Source of the DNA: Flavobacteriaceae bacterium
GTDB lineage: Bacteria > Bacteroidota > Bacteroidia > Flavobacteriales > Flavobacteriaceae
NCBI GenBank assembly: GCA_014075215.1
Contig: CP046177.1
Span: forward strand, 806,001-870,000
Reading direction: 5' to 3'
Length of the DNA stretch: 64,000 bases
Part shown: piece by piece, positions 25,505 to 34,950 of the stretch
How positions within the stretch are numbered: the first letter of the stretch is position 1
Layout: each line of letters begins with the position of its first letter
Notes under the pieces: model-generated
What the model saw: the letters and a program-made list of their open reading frames with translations, nothing else
What the model was told of the DNA's origin: nothing
Database searches by the model: none
Program-made: the position numbers and the translations under genes

Positions 25505-26378
25505 AGAATATTTAGAGAAAGAAAATTACAGTACAACAACCATTAAAAGCTACTCAAATCAGATTGATAAATTTATCACTTGGTGCAAGAAAAATGATAC
25601 ATCTGCAGAAGTTATTGAGTATGAAAACTGCATGAAATATCTAAAACATTTACAAAGAAAATACACCAATAAAAGAACTGTAAATCATGCCTTAGGCATT
25701 GTAAAAAATTACTTGAATTATTTAGTAAGTGAATGTTATAGAACAGACAATCCTATAGAAACAACCACAATCAAAGGAGTTAAAAAAGTAGTGAATCACA
25801 ATTTATTAGAAGCCGACGAATTAGAAGATTTGTATTATTCATATCAAACAGAAAACATCACCGATCCTTACCACAGATTAACAGCAAAAAGAAATAAAAT
25901 GATTGTTGGATTGATGGTTTATCAAGGATTAAACACAACAGAACTTATACATTTAGAAATCGAAGATTTACAACTTTACAAAGGAAAGATTTATATAAAA
26001 AGTGGCGCAAAAAGTAACAGCAGAACTTTAGAATTAAAATCGTGGCAAGTCATCCAATTTTTAGAATATATAAAAGAAGTCCGAGAAGAAATCATTGATA
26101 AAAAACACATTGTTAGCGAAAGAGTTTTTATACCAAACAACAAACGATTAGGAAATACAATCTATCACATTTTAAAGAAGTTAAAGAAGACAAACAACAA
26201 AGTAAATAGTTCAAATCAAATACGAGCTTCTGTGATTACCCATTGGTTAAAACAATACAATCTAAGACAAGTGCAAGTCATGGCAGGACATCGTTATATA
26301 TCTTCTACAGAACGGTATCTACAGGATGATTTAGAATCTTTACACGAAGTTGTAAATAACTTTCATCCCATACAATAA
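25491..26378 (+). CDS. Tyrosine recombinase TyrB (copy b), catalytically deviant
   Basis: 295 residues, same overall fold as TyrA (SAM-like N-domain, then RNKMIVGLMVYQGL). Box I reads GLNTTEL, so Asn148 replaces the conserved Arg. Box II reads NQIRASVITHWL, so Asn242 replaces His, while Arg245, His267 (AGHRYISS) and Tyr276 (TERY) remain. The other copies show the same losses. It may act as a non-catalytic or half-active partner in a TyrA/TyrB heteromer. The start overlaps TyrA by 14 bp, implying coupling. Confidence 0.88.
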   Translation: MKQYKEYLEKENYSTTTIKSYSNQIDKFITWCKKNDTSAEVIEYENCMKYLKHLQRKYTNKRTVNHALGIVKNYLNYLVSECYRTDNPIETTTIKGVKKVVNHNLLEADELEDLYYSYQTENITDPYHRLTAKRNKMIVGLMVYQGLNTTELIHLEIEDLQLYKGKIYIKSGAKSNSRTLELKSWQVIQFLEYIKEVREEIIDKKHIVSERVFIPNNKRLGNTIYHILKKLKKTNNKVNSSNQIRASVITHWLKQYNLRQVQVMAGHRYISSTERYLQDDLESLHEVVNNFHPIQ

Positions 26379-26426
26379 AGCTTCGCTCGTCCTTCGTCCT
26401 CGCTTGCTAAAAAACCAATTAAGGGC

Positions 26427-27678
26427 GGTTATAAGGTGTTCGCTACGCCCCTCTGTGCAGCACTTTTTTTTGGCCAAAAAAAAATACATCGGCTTACAGC
26501 CGTTTTTGTCCAAAAAAAAGCTGCTGCCTCCCTGCTTCTGCTCCGCTCACTCGCAGCTCCTCTGTATTTTTGCTGACGGCTCCTATGGGTCGCCTACAAA
26601 AATCCACCGCTGCTTATCGGGCGCAGCCGCTGGTGCCAAAGCCTACTGCGCATTTTTTTTTAATCGATTTATTATTTTTATAATAAGGAGAAAAAAAATG
26701 CTTGTGGCGCGTCCACGCTGCTCACTTAATCGTTCGCAGACAATGTGTCCACGTCGGCTTTGGCGCTGCGCTTTCGCTGCGCTGGTTTTGCGTACAACGC
26801 AGAACACTCAATCGGCGTTGGCCTCTATAAACAGTACGGTTAAATCAAAAAAAGGGAAATACATAGTGGGCTATTATCCTGAAATGAGTTGACCGTTTTT
26901 TTAGCTAAATCCTAAAATAGATTTACAACCCGGAATCAATCCTAAAATGAGTTTACAGTTTTTAAAATCAGTACGGAAAACACTTGAGATATCACAGAGG
27001 GAAGAACTTACCATAAACGATGTAGTTCCGATGCTGAACGCACTATCGCTTGTCGGTTTTAAAAAGCTGACGATTTATCTCCCTGCTATAACCCTTTCTA
27101 TAAATCCTCATCTTTTTAAAACGGAGGTAAACCGTTTTAATAATTGGCGATTTTTTAGAGGTGGAAAAAAGCCAGGGGAAAAATCGACAAGTATTAAAAT
27201 GAAGCAACCGAAGGGTGCTAGTCTTCACAAAGAGCATAAAAAAAGAAGCTACCTAATTAAAAGATAACTTCTTACTTAGCAAACGATTTTAGTCCTCTAA
27301 GACGTCGTAGCTAAAATACGACTTTTTTACTTAAAAATCAAAGCTATTATCATCAATCTTAGTTCCACTGTGCGCTCAGGTAGCTATGAGCCTGGAGTAT
27401 TTTACATAATTTACATTATAACTTACAAGCGAAGAACCGATCAAATAGTAAACTCCTGAATTTGTATTATAATGCCAATTATGTACAAATATCGAGGGAA
27501 AGGAAACGGAAAAAACACAGGGGTTTTGAGGAACGAAAATACTGGGTTTTTGGAGTGCGGATTTAATCATAAAATCATATATTTACAATGGTCATGAAGT
27601 GAGGACGTTCTTAAAAAAATCTGTTTTTGTCAGGTATAAGCGATAAAAAATGGGCTTTTATTAAAAAAAACGCATAAA
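26427..27678. repeat. R1 inverted repeat, right copy (~1.25 kb)
   Basis: Inverted copy of 8402-9651. It begins about 50 bp after the TyrB stop and ends at CGCATAAA, directly before the Rhs D frame. It therefore links a recombinase module to an Rhs tip here, as R1-left links the primase module to Rhs A. Potential ORFs at 26404-26892 and 26947-27267 are uncertain. Confidence 0.8.
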
Positions 27679-27694
27679 CGTCTATCCCTTTGGA

Positions 27695-28639
27695 TTGAAA
27701 CATAAAGGGTATAATAACGTGGTTTCAGCTAATGGAAATTCAACAGCGAACAAGTTTGGTTACAATGGCATAGAATTTGAAGAAGCCTTAGGGTTGAACC
27801 TTCACGAAATGGACTTAAGACAATACGATCCAGCTATTGCTAGATGGACGGGAATTGACCCCGTAACACATTATGAGTATTCTACTTATTCTGCATTTGA
27901 CAATAACCCTATTTTTTGGGCTGATCCAAGTGGTGCCGACAGTTGGACTTACATAGGAAATGGAATGTATAGAAATGAGAGAACCAATGAGGAAACAGAT
28001 GATTATCAAAGGGCGATTAATGAAACACAATCTCATTTTGGAGAAAATAAGAAAGACCCTGTAATAAATGTTTATATATTTGATAGACCCAATCAACCGA
28101 AAGATAATTATAGAAAAGCAAATTATACAGCCTTAATCTTTGTGGAAGTTGACGGTTATCTATACAAATATACTGGAAGTTCTTATCCAGACTCTAAAAG
28201 AAATGAAGATGAAACAGAGCATAATACTGTGGCTGAAGGAGAACACGATTTCAATAATGAATCAGGTCATAAAGGAGGAACTCAAAAAGGATTAAACATT
28301 GTAGATAGTAATGGTAATAGAACAGCCCCAGGGGAAAACCCAGATGGAGATGATGTTATGATGCAATATGTTAACGTACATACAGGTTATAAAACTAGGA
28401 GATATTCTGAGGGTTGTCCAACAATATGCCCAACTGATTACAAGGGTTTTACATCTCATTTTAACTGGAAAAATGGTACAAAGGGAAGTTCTGAAGGTTC
28501 TATATTTATATATAGAGGTACACATCCTGACTCTTTAAGTAAATTAAATGAAGTATTAACAAAATATGAAGCCCAAAATGCTGCTGTTCAAAAGATAGTT
28601 GAAAAAAGAGGCTATGGTTATCAGAAAAAAAATAATTAA
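27695..28639 (+). CDS. Orphan Rhs toxin tip D, possible YkuD-like peptidoglycan toxin
   Basis: The frame is open from about 27665 (RINVYPFGLKHKGYNN); the TTG at 27695 is the first start-like codon, so this is a 5'-truncated cassette. Rhs core DLRQYDPAIARWTGIDPVTH and FDNNPIFWADPSG. The C-terminus has VNVHTGYKTRRYSEGCPTIC, a His...Ser-x-Gly-Cys pattern reminiscent of L,D-transpeptidase (YkuD) active sites. That would target peptidoglycan and agrees with an exported immunity protein. The toxin activity is inference. Confidence 0.7.
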   Translation: MKHKGYNNVVSANGNSTANKFGYNGIEFEEALGLNLHEMDLRQYDPAIARWTGIDPVTHYEYSTYSAFDNNPIFWADPSGADSWTYIGNGMYRNERTNEETDDYQRAINETQSHFGENKKDPVINVYIFDRPNQPKDNYRKANYTALIFVEVDGYLYKYTGSSYPDSKRNEDETEHNTVAEGEHDFNNESGHKGGTQKGLNIVDSNGNRTAPGENPDGDDVMMQYVNVHTGYKTRRYSEGCPTICPTDYKGFTSHFNWKNGTKGSSEGSIFIYRGTHPDSLSKLNEVLTKYEAQNAAVQKIVEKRGYGYQKKNN

Positions 28640-28642
28640 CAA

Positions 28643-29173
28643 ATGAAAATAAATAGAACATTAATTACAATATTTTTTATCTCTTTTATAAACTATAGTT
28701 TTTCTCAAGAGGATATAAAATCCTTAAGTACAGAGTTAAAAAATTTCGAAGTAGTAAATGACACATTAAATTTAAAGGTTATAAACTTCTTCAAAACTGA
28801 AGAAAAATTAGATTTTAAATCTAATGATAGAATTAAAGAACTATATCCTTTAGTTAATCTTTTAAAAGATAAGGCATTAGTAAATGCAAACAATACTTTA
28901 TTGTTTTTTAAATTAAGAAAAATAATAAAAAAGAATGTTGAGTTATCTGAATATATGGCTGAATGTATAACAGATATAGCTCTTGAAAGCCAAAATAATT
29001 TCATTATTGCCTTTTATTTAGCTGACGACAATGTTAAAGAAAAAATCGAAAATGATTTATTTTGGTTAATTGAAATAGATAAATATTCAACTTTTAAAGA
29101 AAAGTTAAATGACTCTATTCTAAAAAATGAATTTAATAAAGTAATAGATAGATTATCTAAATTAGATGAATAG
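28643..29173 (+). CDS. Putative periplasmic immunity protein for toxin D
   Basis: 176 residues, starting 3 bp after the toxin D stop. Sec-type signal peptide (MKINRTLITIFFISFINYSF then SQ). The mature part is helical and acidic with no known domain. Order, tight spacing and export fit immunity to a cell-wall toxin. Confidence 0.65.
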   Translation: MKINRTLITIFFISFINYSFSQEDIKSLSTELKNFEVVNDTLNLKVINFFKTEEKLDFKSNDRIKELYPLVNLLKDKALVNANNTLLFFKLRKIIKKNVELSEYMAECITDIALESQNNFIIAFYLADDNVKEKIENDLFWLIEIDKYSTFKEKLNDSILKNEFNKVIDRLSKLDE

Positions 29174-29202
29174 TAAATTTTATTAGTTTTACAAAATTTC
29201 AA

Positions 29203-29240
29203 AAAAGAACGCTCACTTATCCAAGTGGGCGTTTTTGTAT
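29203..29240 (+). terminator. Terminator after immunity gene D
   Basis: AACGCTCACTT-ATCC-AAGTGGGCGTTTTT, a strong stem with a T-run, just past the immunity gene. Confidence 0.85.
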
Positions 29241-29258
29241 TTTTATAAGAATTGTGTC

Positions 29259-29480
29259 CTACTTTTTTTGAGGTACTTGTATTGATTGTATATTTTCATT
29301 AGGAATACAAGGTGTCAGGTAATGCATTCTTTTCGTGTTATATTCCATAAGTTTCAAAGAATCACTAACAATATTCGTTATTTTTTTTGTCTTTTTGGTT
29401 TCTTTTACTTTTTGTTCTAGTACAGATGCACAAGAAAAACAAAATAAAAAAATACTAAAAATAAAAAATCTATACATCAT
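29259..29480 (-). CDS. Small lipoprotein, 73 aa
   Basis: Signal peptide with lipobox (MMYRFFIFSIFLFCFSCASV), then a Lys-rich soluble part. No known domain. Last gene of the leftward cluster that holds Dam, RadC and the HerA-like ATPase, though about 70 bp separate it from the next gene. Function unknown. Confidence 0.55.
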   Translation of the reverse strand: MMYRFFIFSIFLFCFSCASVLEQKVKETKKTKKITNIVSDSLKLMEYNTKRMHYLTPCIPNENIQSIQVPQKK

Positions 29481-29550
29481 TCAAATGTACTAAATTTAAT
29501 CAATAACCGTAAAAAAAAACGCCATCAAAAAAAGATGACGTCATAAATAT

Positions 29551-29988
29551 TCAATTTTCACTAAGCCAAATCTCTTTAGCTTTTTCAAAACCAACCCAAG
29601 AAGTATTCTCATCATGTCCTCTACAAGCTAATTCATAACGAATTAACTTCTCAAGAGGAATTTTACTATGGAGAATAAATCGTAAATAGTCTCCGTCAGC
29701 CACAGAAAACATTCCACAGAGTTCCTCCCAAAAAGGAAGTGGGTCTGAATCCATTTTAATATGACGAATTTGTTCATAAGAAAGGGAAGCATAATTTGCT
29801 GGAATTATTTCCTGCAAAAGCTCCATTTCCTTAGCAAAAGATTCTTTGCATACCGCCCATTTATTATCTGGATGAACTACCACACAGAATTTTACATTAC
29901 AAATTCTATGAATAAAATTTTCCCACAAACAAGCATGAATTGCTTTCTCTTTATCCTCAAAAACAGTAAAATCACTATTTCTTAGCAT
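29551..29988 (-). CDS. Hypothetical protein, 145 aa
   Basis: Starts at the ATG at 29988 (MLRNSDFTVFEDKEKAIHAC), overlapping the end of the upstream gene by 14 bp; the extra N-terminus from 30066 is in that gene's coding region. It is a soluble protein with an FWEELCGMFSVADGDYLRFI stretch. No family recognised. Probably co-translated with the upstream coiled-coil protein. Confidence 0.6.
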   Translation of the reverse strand: MLRNSDFTVFEDKEKAIHACLWENFIHRICNVKFCVVVHPDNKWAVCKESFAKEMELLQEIIPANYASLSYEQIRHIKMDSDPLPFWEELCGMFSVADGDYLRFILHSKIPLEKLIRYELACRGHDENTSWVGFEKAKEIWLSEN

Positions 29989-30526
29989 TATTCGGTTTTT
30001 TAGGCGTTGAAGGTTTTTTCTCATCTTTTTTTTCTGGTGTAGGAACTTCTTTTTTAGGAACTCCATTTAAAGAAATAATATCTTCACGAGAAGATTTTTC
30101 ATCTGCTCCTTTTGTACGAATTAACTTTTGAGTGTTAAAAAGTGTTCTACACTTGATATTGAAAGCGGTGTAATTTACTGGCTTTTCTTTTTTCTCTGTA
30201 CAAGATGAAACATAGGCATTAAATAACTGCTCATTGGTAAGTTTGTTATCCTTTGCTTTTAAGATAATCTCATAGGCTGTAGATGCTACAGTATTAACAC
30301 TTCGTTTTTCTTCCGAAAAGTCAAAGCCAAGTTCTTCTATTATTTGCTGTTGCTTTTCATCAGCATATTTTAAAAGTGTAGCAATATCTTTTTGCTGTTC
30401 CTTTAATCGGTTTACAATCAAAATCTTTTCAGCTTTTGCTTCATCAATTTTTGTTTCAGCTTGGTCTAAAAGATGTCGGTCGGTTGTGATGTTTTCAATT
30501 AATACATCAATAATGGTTGTATTCAT
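29975..30526 (-). CDS. Hypothetical coiled-coil protein, 183 aa
   Basis: The first 70 residues are a likely coiled coil (LDQAETKIDEAKAEKILIVN, RLKEQQKDIATLLKYADEKQ). The middle has a winged-helix-like stretch, and the Lys/Pro tail is disordered (PKKEVPTPEKKDEKKPSTPK). No catalytic motif. Part of the leftward accessory operon of the mobilisable element. Confidence 0.65.
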   Translation of the reverse strand: MNTTIIDVLIENITTDRHLLDQAETKIDEAKAEKILIVNRLKEQQKDIATLLKYADEKQQQIIEELGFDFSEEKRSVNTVASTAYEIILKAKDNKLTNEQLFNAYVSSCTEKKEKPVNYTAFNIKCRTLFNTQKLIRTKGADEKSSREDIISLNGVPKKEVPTPEKKDEKKPSTPKKPNNAKK

Positions 30527-30574
30527 AAGTATTTAGTTTTGCGTGGTAATTAACCACAGATTAATATTCAATTG

Positions 30575-30778
30575 TTATTCTTTGCAATAGCTTTTAATAG
30601 TTTCTAGTAAGTGGTCATAATCCAAAAGCCTTAAGGCTTCTGCTTTAACCAAATAGATTTCTCTTTCACTCCACCCCTCTTTTTTAGCGACATCACTAAA
30701 GAGTTGTAGAAGTGTTGAAGATTTCCCTTTAAAACCTTTAAGGTTTAAATTCACGGTTTTGTTAATTGTTATTTTCAT
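30575..30778 (-). CDS. Small hypothetical protein, 67 aa
   Basis: MKITINKTVNLNLKGFKGKS followed by a helical segment (SEREIYLVKAEALRLLDYDH). No domain recognised; it lies between the coiled-coil gene and the Dam methylase on the same strand. Confidence 0.5.
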   Translation of the reverse strand: MKITINKTVNLNLKGFKGKSSTLLQLFSDVAKKEGWSEREIYLVKAEALRLLDYDHLLETIKSYCKE

Positions 30779-30861
30779 TTATATATAGTTTTAAGGTTTA
30801 AAAGTTTGAAAGTTGATTCGTAATACTTGATAGCTAAAAATTAACAACCAATAACTAACAA

Positions 30862-31650
30862 CTAAATCGAATAGTTAGCGGTTAGTACTTCCACCTTTCT
30901 CCCACGTGATTTTCCAGAAACTGCTTTTCTAGCTGATAATGGTTTGTCAAAAGTTTTGGTGTACCATCCGTTTTTCTTAGTGTATTTTGTTAAGAGTTTT
31001 GAGGGATAAGAACTAAGCAGAAATTTACCTTGTACCTTAGATAAGGTTTCCAGTAAATCTTTGTAATGAGTTTTGGTATAGCCACCATAATGTCCTTGAT
31101 TAGAATCTATATATGGCGGGTCTACATAATGAAAAGCATCTTTGGTATCTCTACTCTCAATTACTTTAAGCGCATCATTACTTTCAATCTGGGCTCGTTC
31201 GAGCCGTTTTGAGATAGCTTCATTAAAAATCAATTTTTTATTCTGAAATGCTTTGACTCGTTTTCCATATTTATCGTATCCCCAAGAACCAATGGTGCAT
31301 GAAAACCCCATATTAGTAGCTATATAGAACGCCCACGCTTGTTGTAACTTATCAAACAAATGTGGCATTCTATATATCATATTAGCAACAGAATACGTAG
31401 CACGAGAAAATAGCGTTGCTTCAATTTTTGCTTTTAATGCCTGAAATTCGCTTCTAGCGACCTCAAAGAAATTAATTGCCATCATATTGGTATCGTTAAT
31501 CGTTTCCGCTTCCGATGGTGGTTTTGCAAAAAATACAGCTCCACCTCCAAAGAAGGATTCTGTATAAATGCGATGTTCTGGAATTAATGGGAGTATTTCA
31601 GATAGTAAATTGAGTTTACCACCATAATAAGTAATAGGGGTTTTGGGCAT
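30862..31650 (-). CDS. DNA adenine methylase (D12 class, Dam-like)
   Basis: 262 residues, the usual length for this class. Motif I region: ITYYGGKLNLLSEILPLIPE with SFFGGGAVFF (SAM binding). Motif IV: HYVDPPYIDSN (DPPY catalytic loop). No restriction enzyme gene is adjacent, so it is an orphan methylase that may protect or regulate the mobile element. The TDHYK-like lid was not seen. Confidence 0.9.
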   Translation of the reverse strand: MPKTPITYYGGKLNLLSEILPLIPEHRIYTESFFGGGAVFFAKPPSEAETINDTNMMAINFFEVARSEFQALKAKIEATLFSRATYSVANMIYRMPHLFDKLQQAWAFYIATNMGFSCTIGSWGYDKYGKRVKAFQNKKLIFNEAISKRLERAQIESNDALKVIESRDTKDAFHYVDPPYIDSNQGHYGGYTKTHYKDLLETLSKVQGKFLLSSYPSKLLTKYTKKNGWYTKTFDKPLSARKAVSGKSRGRKVEVLTANYSI

Positions 31651-31746
31651 AGGGAATTGGAAAAGTTAAAAAGAAGTAATTACGAATTAGGAATTACGAA
31701 TGTTGAACTCGTAATTCATAATTTACAATTCGTAATTGTTTTGTAA

Positions 31747-32214
31747 TTAAAGTGTATTTTCTTCCGCAAAAGAGTAATACTTTTCAGAAGTAATAATGAT
31801 ATGGTCGAGTAAAGAAATATCAAAAAGCTTCAATGCTTTTTTAATTTTTTTAGTGATTTTCGTATCAGCTTCAGAGGGTTTTAGTGTCCCTGATGGATGA
31901 TTATGCAGAATTAAAATACTCGTACTATCAGTTAGTAATGCTAACTGACATATTTCTTTTACATCTACATTTACATGACTACTTGTACCTACAGCAATTT
32001 CAGAAATCCCCAATACTCGATTCGCATTATTGAGCATCATCACCCAAAAAAATTCTTTATAATCAATACGTTTTGTATCGGTAAATTCTAGTAAGAGATG
32101 ATATACATCATCAGCACATTTTATGTACTTCATGGTATTAAATAATGGACGTTTGTAATGGATTTCAACTTCAGTACAACCAAGTACTTCAGTCGATAAG
32201 ATCTGTGTTTTCAT
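31747..32214 (-). CDS. RadC-family JAB domain protein
   Basis: 155 residues. The metal-binding motif HNHPSGTLKPSEAD (H-x-H-x10-D) is intact and the neighbouring SILIL strand is typical. RadC-like proteins without the HhH domain are common on integrative elements of Bacteroidota. The molecular role is not settled. In a leftward operon with Dam. Confidence 0.88.
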   Translation of the reverse strand: MKTQILSTEVLGCTEVEIHYKRPLFNTMKYIKCADDVYHLLLEFTDTKRIDYKEFFWVMMLNNANRVLGISEIAVGTSSHVNVDVKEICQLALLTDSTSILILHNHPSGTLKPSEADTKITKKIKKALKLFDISLLDHIIITSEKYYSFAEENTL

Positions 32215-32305
32215 TTGTATAGGATTTAGGTATTGGTTTTTGGTAGTTAGCTATTAGCCATTGGCGGTTAGCGAAAAAGTAAATTGTAAAATGGGTCTTA
32301 GACCC

Positions 32306-33475
32306 CTATAAAATGGTATCTGCACTAAAAGGCACAGAAGGTTTTCCATCAATCATTAGTTTTAGATAAATGGAATAATTGGCTAGGGAAGTGAAATCAG
32401 TTGTAGTAAAAATTGGGTAAAATTCTTTTGCCATTAAATTAGCGTCATGAATTCCAAGACGAAAACAAATAATTGTTCCCACATTTCCAAAGACACTATT
32501 TCTAACTTCAACATTTAGTTGATGCAAAAATTGATTGGCTAAAATTAGCCCAATTTTAAACTTACGAACTTGTGCCAATAATTCAGCAATCAGTTCTGTG
32601 GAGGATAAAATTTGAAACTCATCTATATAAAAGAAATACGGAGTTCTGTCTTTCTCTAAAATATCAATTCGAGAAAAAGATGCAGATGCAAGGGAAGTAA
32701 GCAAGAGTCCACCAAGAATATTGGCAACATCAGAACCTACTTGTCCTTTGGCTAAATTAATAATCAAAATAGTATTTGAATCTAGTATAGACCGAAGCGA
32801 TATTTGTTTTGTATTTTCTACCAATATTTTTCTTACAATATTGTGAGAGAGAAAACCACCGAGTTTATTCATTATCGGTAACAAATCATTCGGCTTGTAT
32901 TTCACAAATTCCTTCTCCCAAAAGAGGCGAATCGCCTCTGATGAAATATTTGTAAGACATTCATTTCTGTATGTACTATCATGCAAAAGTCGAAGAATAC
33001 CAGAAAAATTAGCAGAGGGTTGTTCCAGGAGTGTTAAGAGAATCATCCGAAGTATGTGTTCCATTTTCAATCCCCAAGCAGATTTCCAATTTCGTTGAAA
33101 TGTTTCCAAAATATTGGAAGCTACAAGTGAACGTTTAGAAGGAGAAACTTTTCGGATTGGATTATAGCCATATTCCATGTCTGGATTGGTTACATCAAAA
33201 TAAATAAGTTTCCTATCGGAAAATCGGTCATTGATTTTAGCAATGAGTTCTACAGAAGCATCTCCATGCAAATCCAAAAAAGCAAATCCACGACGAGCTT
33301 CTGCGTCTTGAAGCATTAAGGTTTTTAATAGGGAAGTCTTTCCACTTCCAGATTTTCCAAAGCAATAAAAATGCAACAATCTGTCCGCCTGTTTAATACC
33401 AAAGAGTTTTCTATCCGTTCTAAAGTTTGTCATTGCAAAATAACTAACGTCATTTGGGTCATAGGAAAAAGACAT
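32306..33475 (-). CDS. VirD4/HerA-like ATPase (T4SS DNA-binding domain)
   Basis: 389 residues. Walker A FGKSGSGKTSLLK near residue 40, Walker B FFYIDEFQIL near residue 283, then a HerA/TraG-type segment (FKIGLILANQFLHQL). No transmembrane segments, so it differs from classical coupling proteins. It may pump DNA during conjugation or replication. A second related ATPase lies at 45498-46988. Confidence 0.8.
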   Translation of the reverse strand: MSFSYDPNDVSYFAMTNFRTDRKLFGIKQADRLLHFYCFGKSGSGKTSLLKTLMLQDAEARRGFAFLDLHGDASVELIAKINDRFSDRKLIYFDVTNPDMEYGYNPIRKVSPSKRSLVASNILETFQRNWKSAWGLKMEHILRMILLTLLEQPSANFSGILRLLHDSTYRNECLTNISSEAIRLFWEKEFVKYKPNDLLPIMNKLGGFLSHNIVRKILVENTKQISLRSILDSNTILIINLAKGQVGSDVANILGGLLLTSLASASFSRIDILEKDRTPYFFYIDEFQILSSTELIAELLAQVRKFKIGLILANQFLHQLNVEVRNSVFGNVGTIICFRLGIHDANLMAKEFYPIFTTTDFTSLANYSIYLKLMIDGKPSVPFSADTIL

Positions 33476-33925
33476 AAAAGCGTCAAAAAATAAGGTTTTA
33501 TAATTGTTTTTAGCTGTCGGTCTTACCGACTGTTGTCAACTTTTATTGACAAAATAAAGAACTGCTTGCATAATTTAGAATTTGTGATAATTTTTAGAAA
33601 CGCTTTAAAGTTTTTTTTGCGTTCAATCTTATACCTAGTATACCATATTTTGAACATAGAAAAGTCTTTGGCATTTTATACTTAAATGGCGATTATCGCC
33701 CTTGCAATATTTTTATTTATGAAATACACTATTACTCGTAACTTAAAAACAAAGAAACCTCGTTGCCCGAAAGGGTCGCTTATGTCTTTTTAGATATAAG
33801 CTAAAGCAACAGCGCGTGTTTATTTATTTACTTTAGTAGTAATACAACAGTCTTTTTTTGGCTGTCGTCCTGCGACTAGGTTATATAAAAGACCCGCCAG
33901 ATTGCTTTTGGCGGGTCTTTTATAT
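33476..33925. other. 450-bp intergenic region with hairpins
   Basis: Between the divergent ATPase and integrase genes. Seen: TCGGTCTTACCGA (near 33518), GGCGATTATCGCC (near 33688) and a stem ending at 33920. No ORF or RNA gene was recognised. It probably holds both promoters and could contain the element's attachment site. Confidence 0.4.
33884..33922. terminator. Stem-loop AAAAGACCCGCC / GGCGGGTCTTTT
   Basis: A perfect 12-bp stem with a short loop and a T-run, ending four bases before the integrase ATG. Either it terminates upstream transcription or it regulates integrase expression. Confidence 0.6.
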
Positions 33926-34843
33926 ATGAACATTCAGAAATCAATAACTATTCAAAACGCAATCCATTCTTATCTTGAATGGAAGCAAACCCATACAACA
34001 TCTGCATATACTACATACAAAATTCGATTACAACAATTTGCACAATTTATTTCTCTTAAAGCCAATCTACATGAAGTAAATGGAGATGATATTGTAACTT
34101 TTCATAGAAGTTTAGAAAACAAATACAGTTTAAACACCATTGCATATTCCGCTAGAGTTCTAAAAAACTTCTTTTGGTTTTGGCATGGTAGAGGAATGAC
34201 CACATTCAATCCTAAAGAAATTATTCCTGTGCGTTTTGTGAGTGCAAACAAAGACATTGTTACTAAAGAGGATTTGGAAGATATGAGTAGTTTACTTGAT
34301 AAAAATGTACTTGTAGACTTACAAAAGAAATTAGTATTGCATTTACTCTGGGATACAGGAATGCGTATCAGCGAACTGTTGGATATTGAAATTTCAAATA
34401 TTAATAAACAGGGAAGTGATGGGCTACGAACTGCTAAAGTTAGAACACGAAAAAGTATGCGTTATAATTTGGTAATATGGGGAACAGATACCAATGACCT
34501 TCTCAATCGTTATTTAGGCATTCGCCTTTGTATGGACTCTGATTCACAAAAACTATTAATTAACCCTAAAACACAAAAACCATTTACACCAAGAAGCATA
34601 CAACGATGGATAAATGAGATATCAGATATGGCAATGCTGGATAAAAACATCACCCCTCATAGCTTTAGACATGGAAAAGCCAATTATATTTTAGATCAAG
34701 GCGGAAGCGTAAGGGATGTATCGGCAATCTTACGTCATGTAAAACCAGAATCTAGTTTCCAATATATGCAACTCTCTGAAAAACGCTATCAAGATGTAGC
34801 AAGAAAATACTTGACCACCAATCTACAATTTCAAATGGCTTAA
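33926..34843 (+). CDS. Tyrosine recombinase / integrase of the mobilisable element
   Basis: 305 residues from the ATG at 33926 (MNIQKSITIQNAIHSYLEWK); the longer frame crosses the hairpin. Catalytic residues: Arg in DTGMRISELLD, His-x-x-Arg in HSFRHGKANY, His in LRHVKPES and Tyr in FQYMQLS. It is not closely related to the TyrA/TyrB pairs. It lies between the two rightward and leftward gene clusters, and is a likely integrase for the 29-50 kb element. Confidence 0.9.
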   Translation: MNIQKSITIQNAIHSYLEWKQTHTTSAYTTYKIRLQQFAQFISLKANLHEVNGDDIVTFHRSLENKYSLNTIAYSARVLKNFFWFWHGRGMTTFNPKEIIPVRFVSANKDIVTKEDLEDMSSLLDKNVLVDLQKKLVLHLLWDTGMRISELLDIEISNINKQGSDGLRTAKVRTRKSMRYNLVIWGTDTNDLLNRYLGIRLCMDSDSQKLLINPKTQKPFTPRSIQRWINEISDMAMLDKNITPHSFRHGKANYILDQGGSVRDVSAILRHVKPESSFQYMQLSEKRYQDVARKYLTTNLQFQMA

Positions 34844-34950
34844 AAGGAAAAAGAAACAAGTAAATAAACTCAAAAACAAAAGAACAATTGTAAAAGGTTG
34901 TTTTTTGTTTTGACTTGGTTTATAATGCGATTAGTACTTTCAGCTATCAA

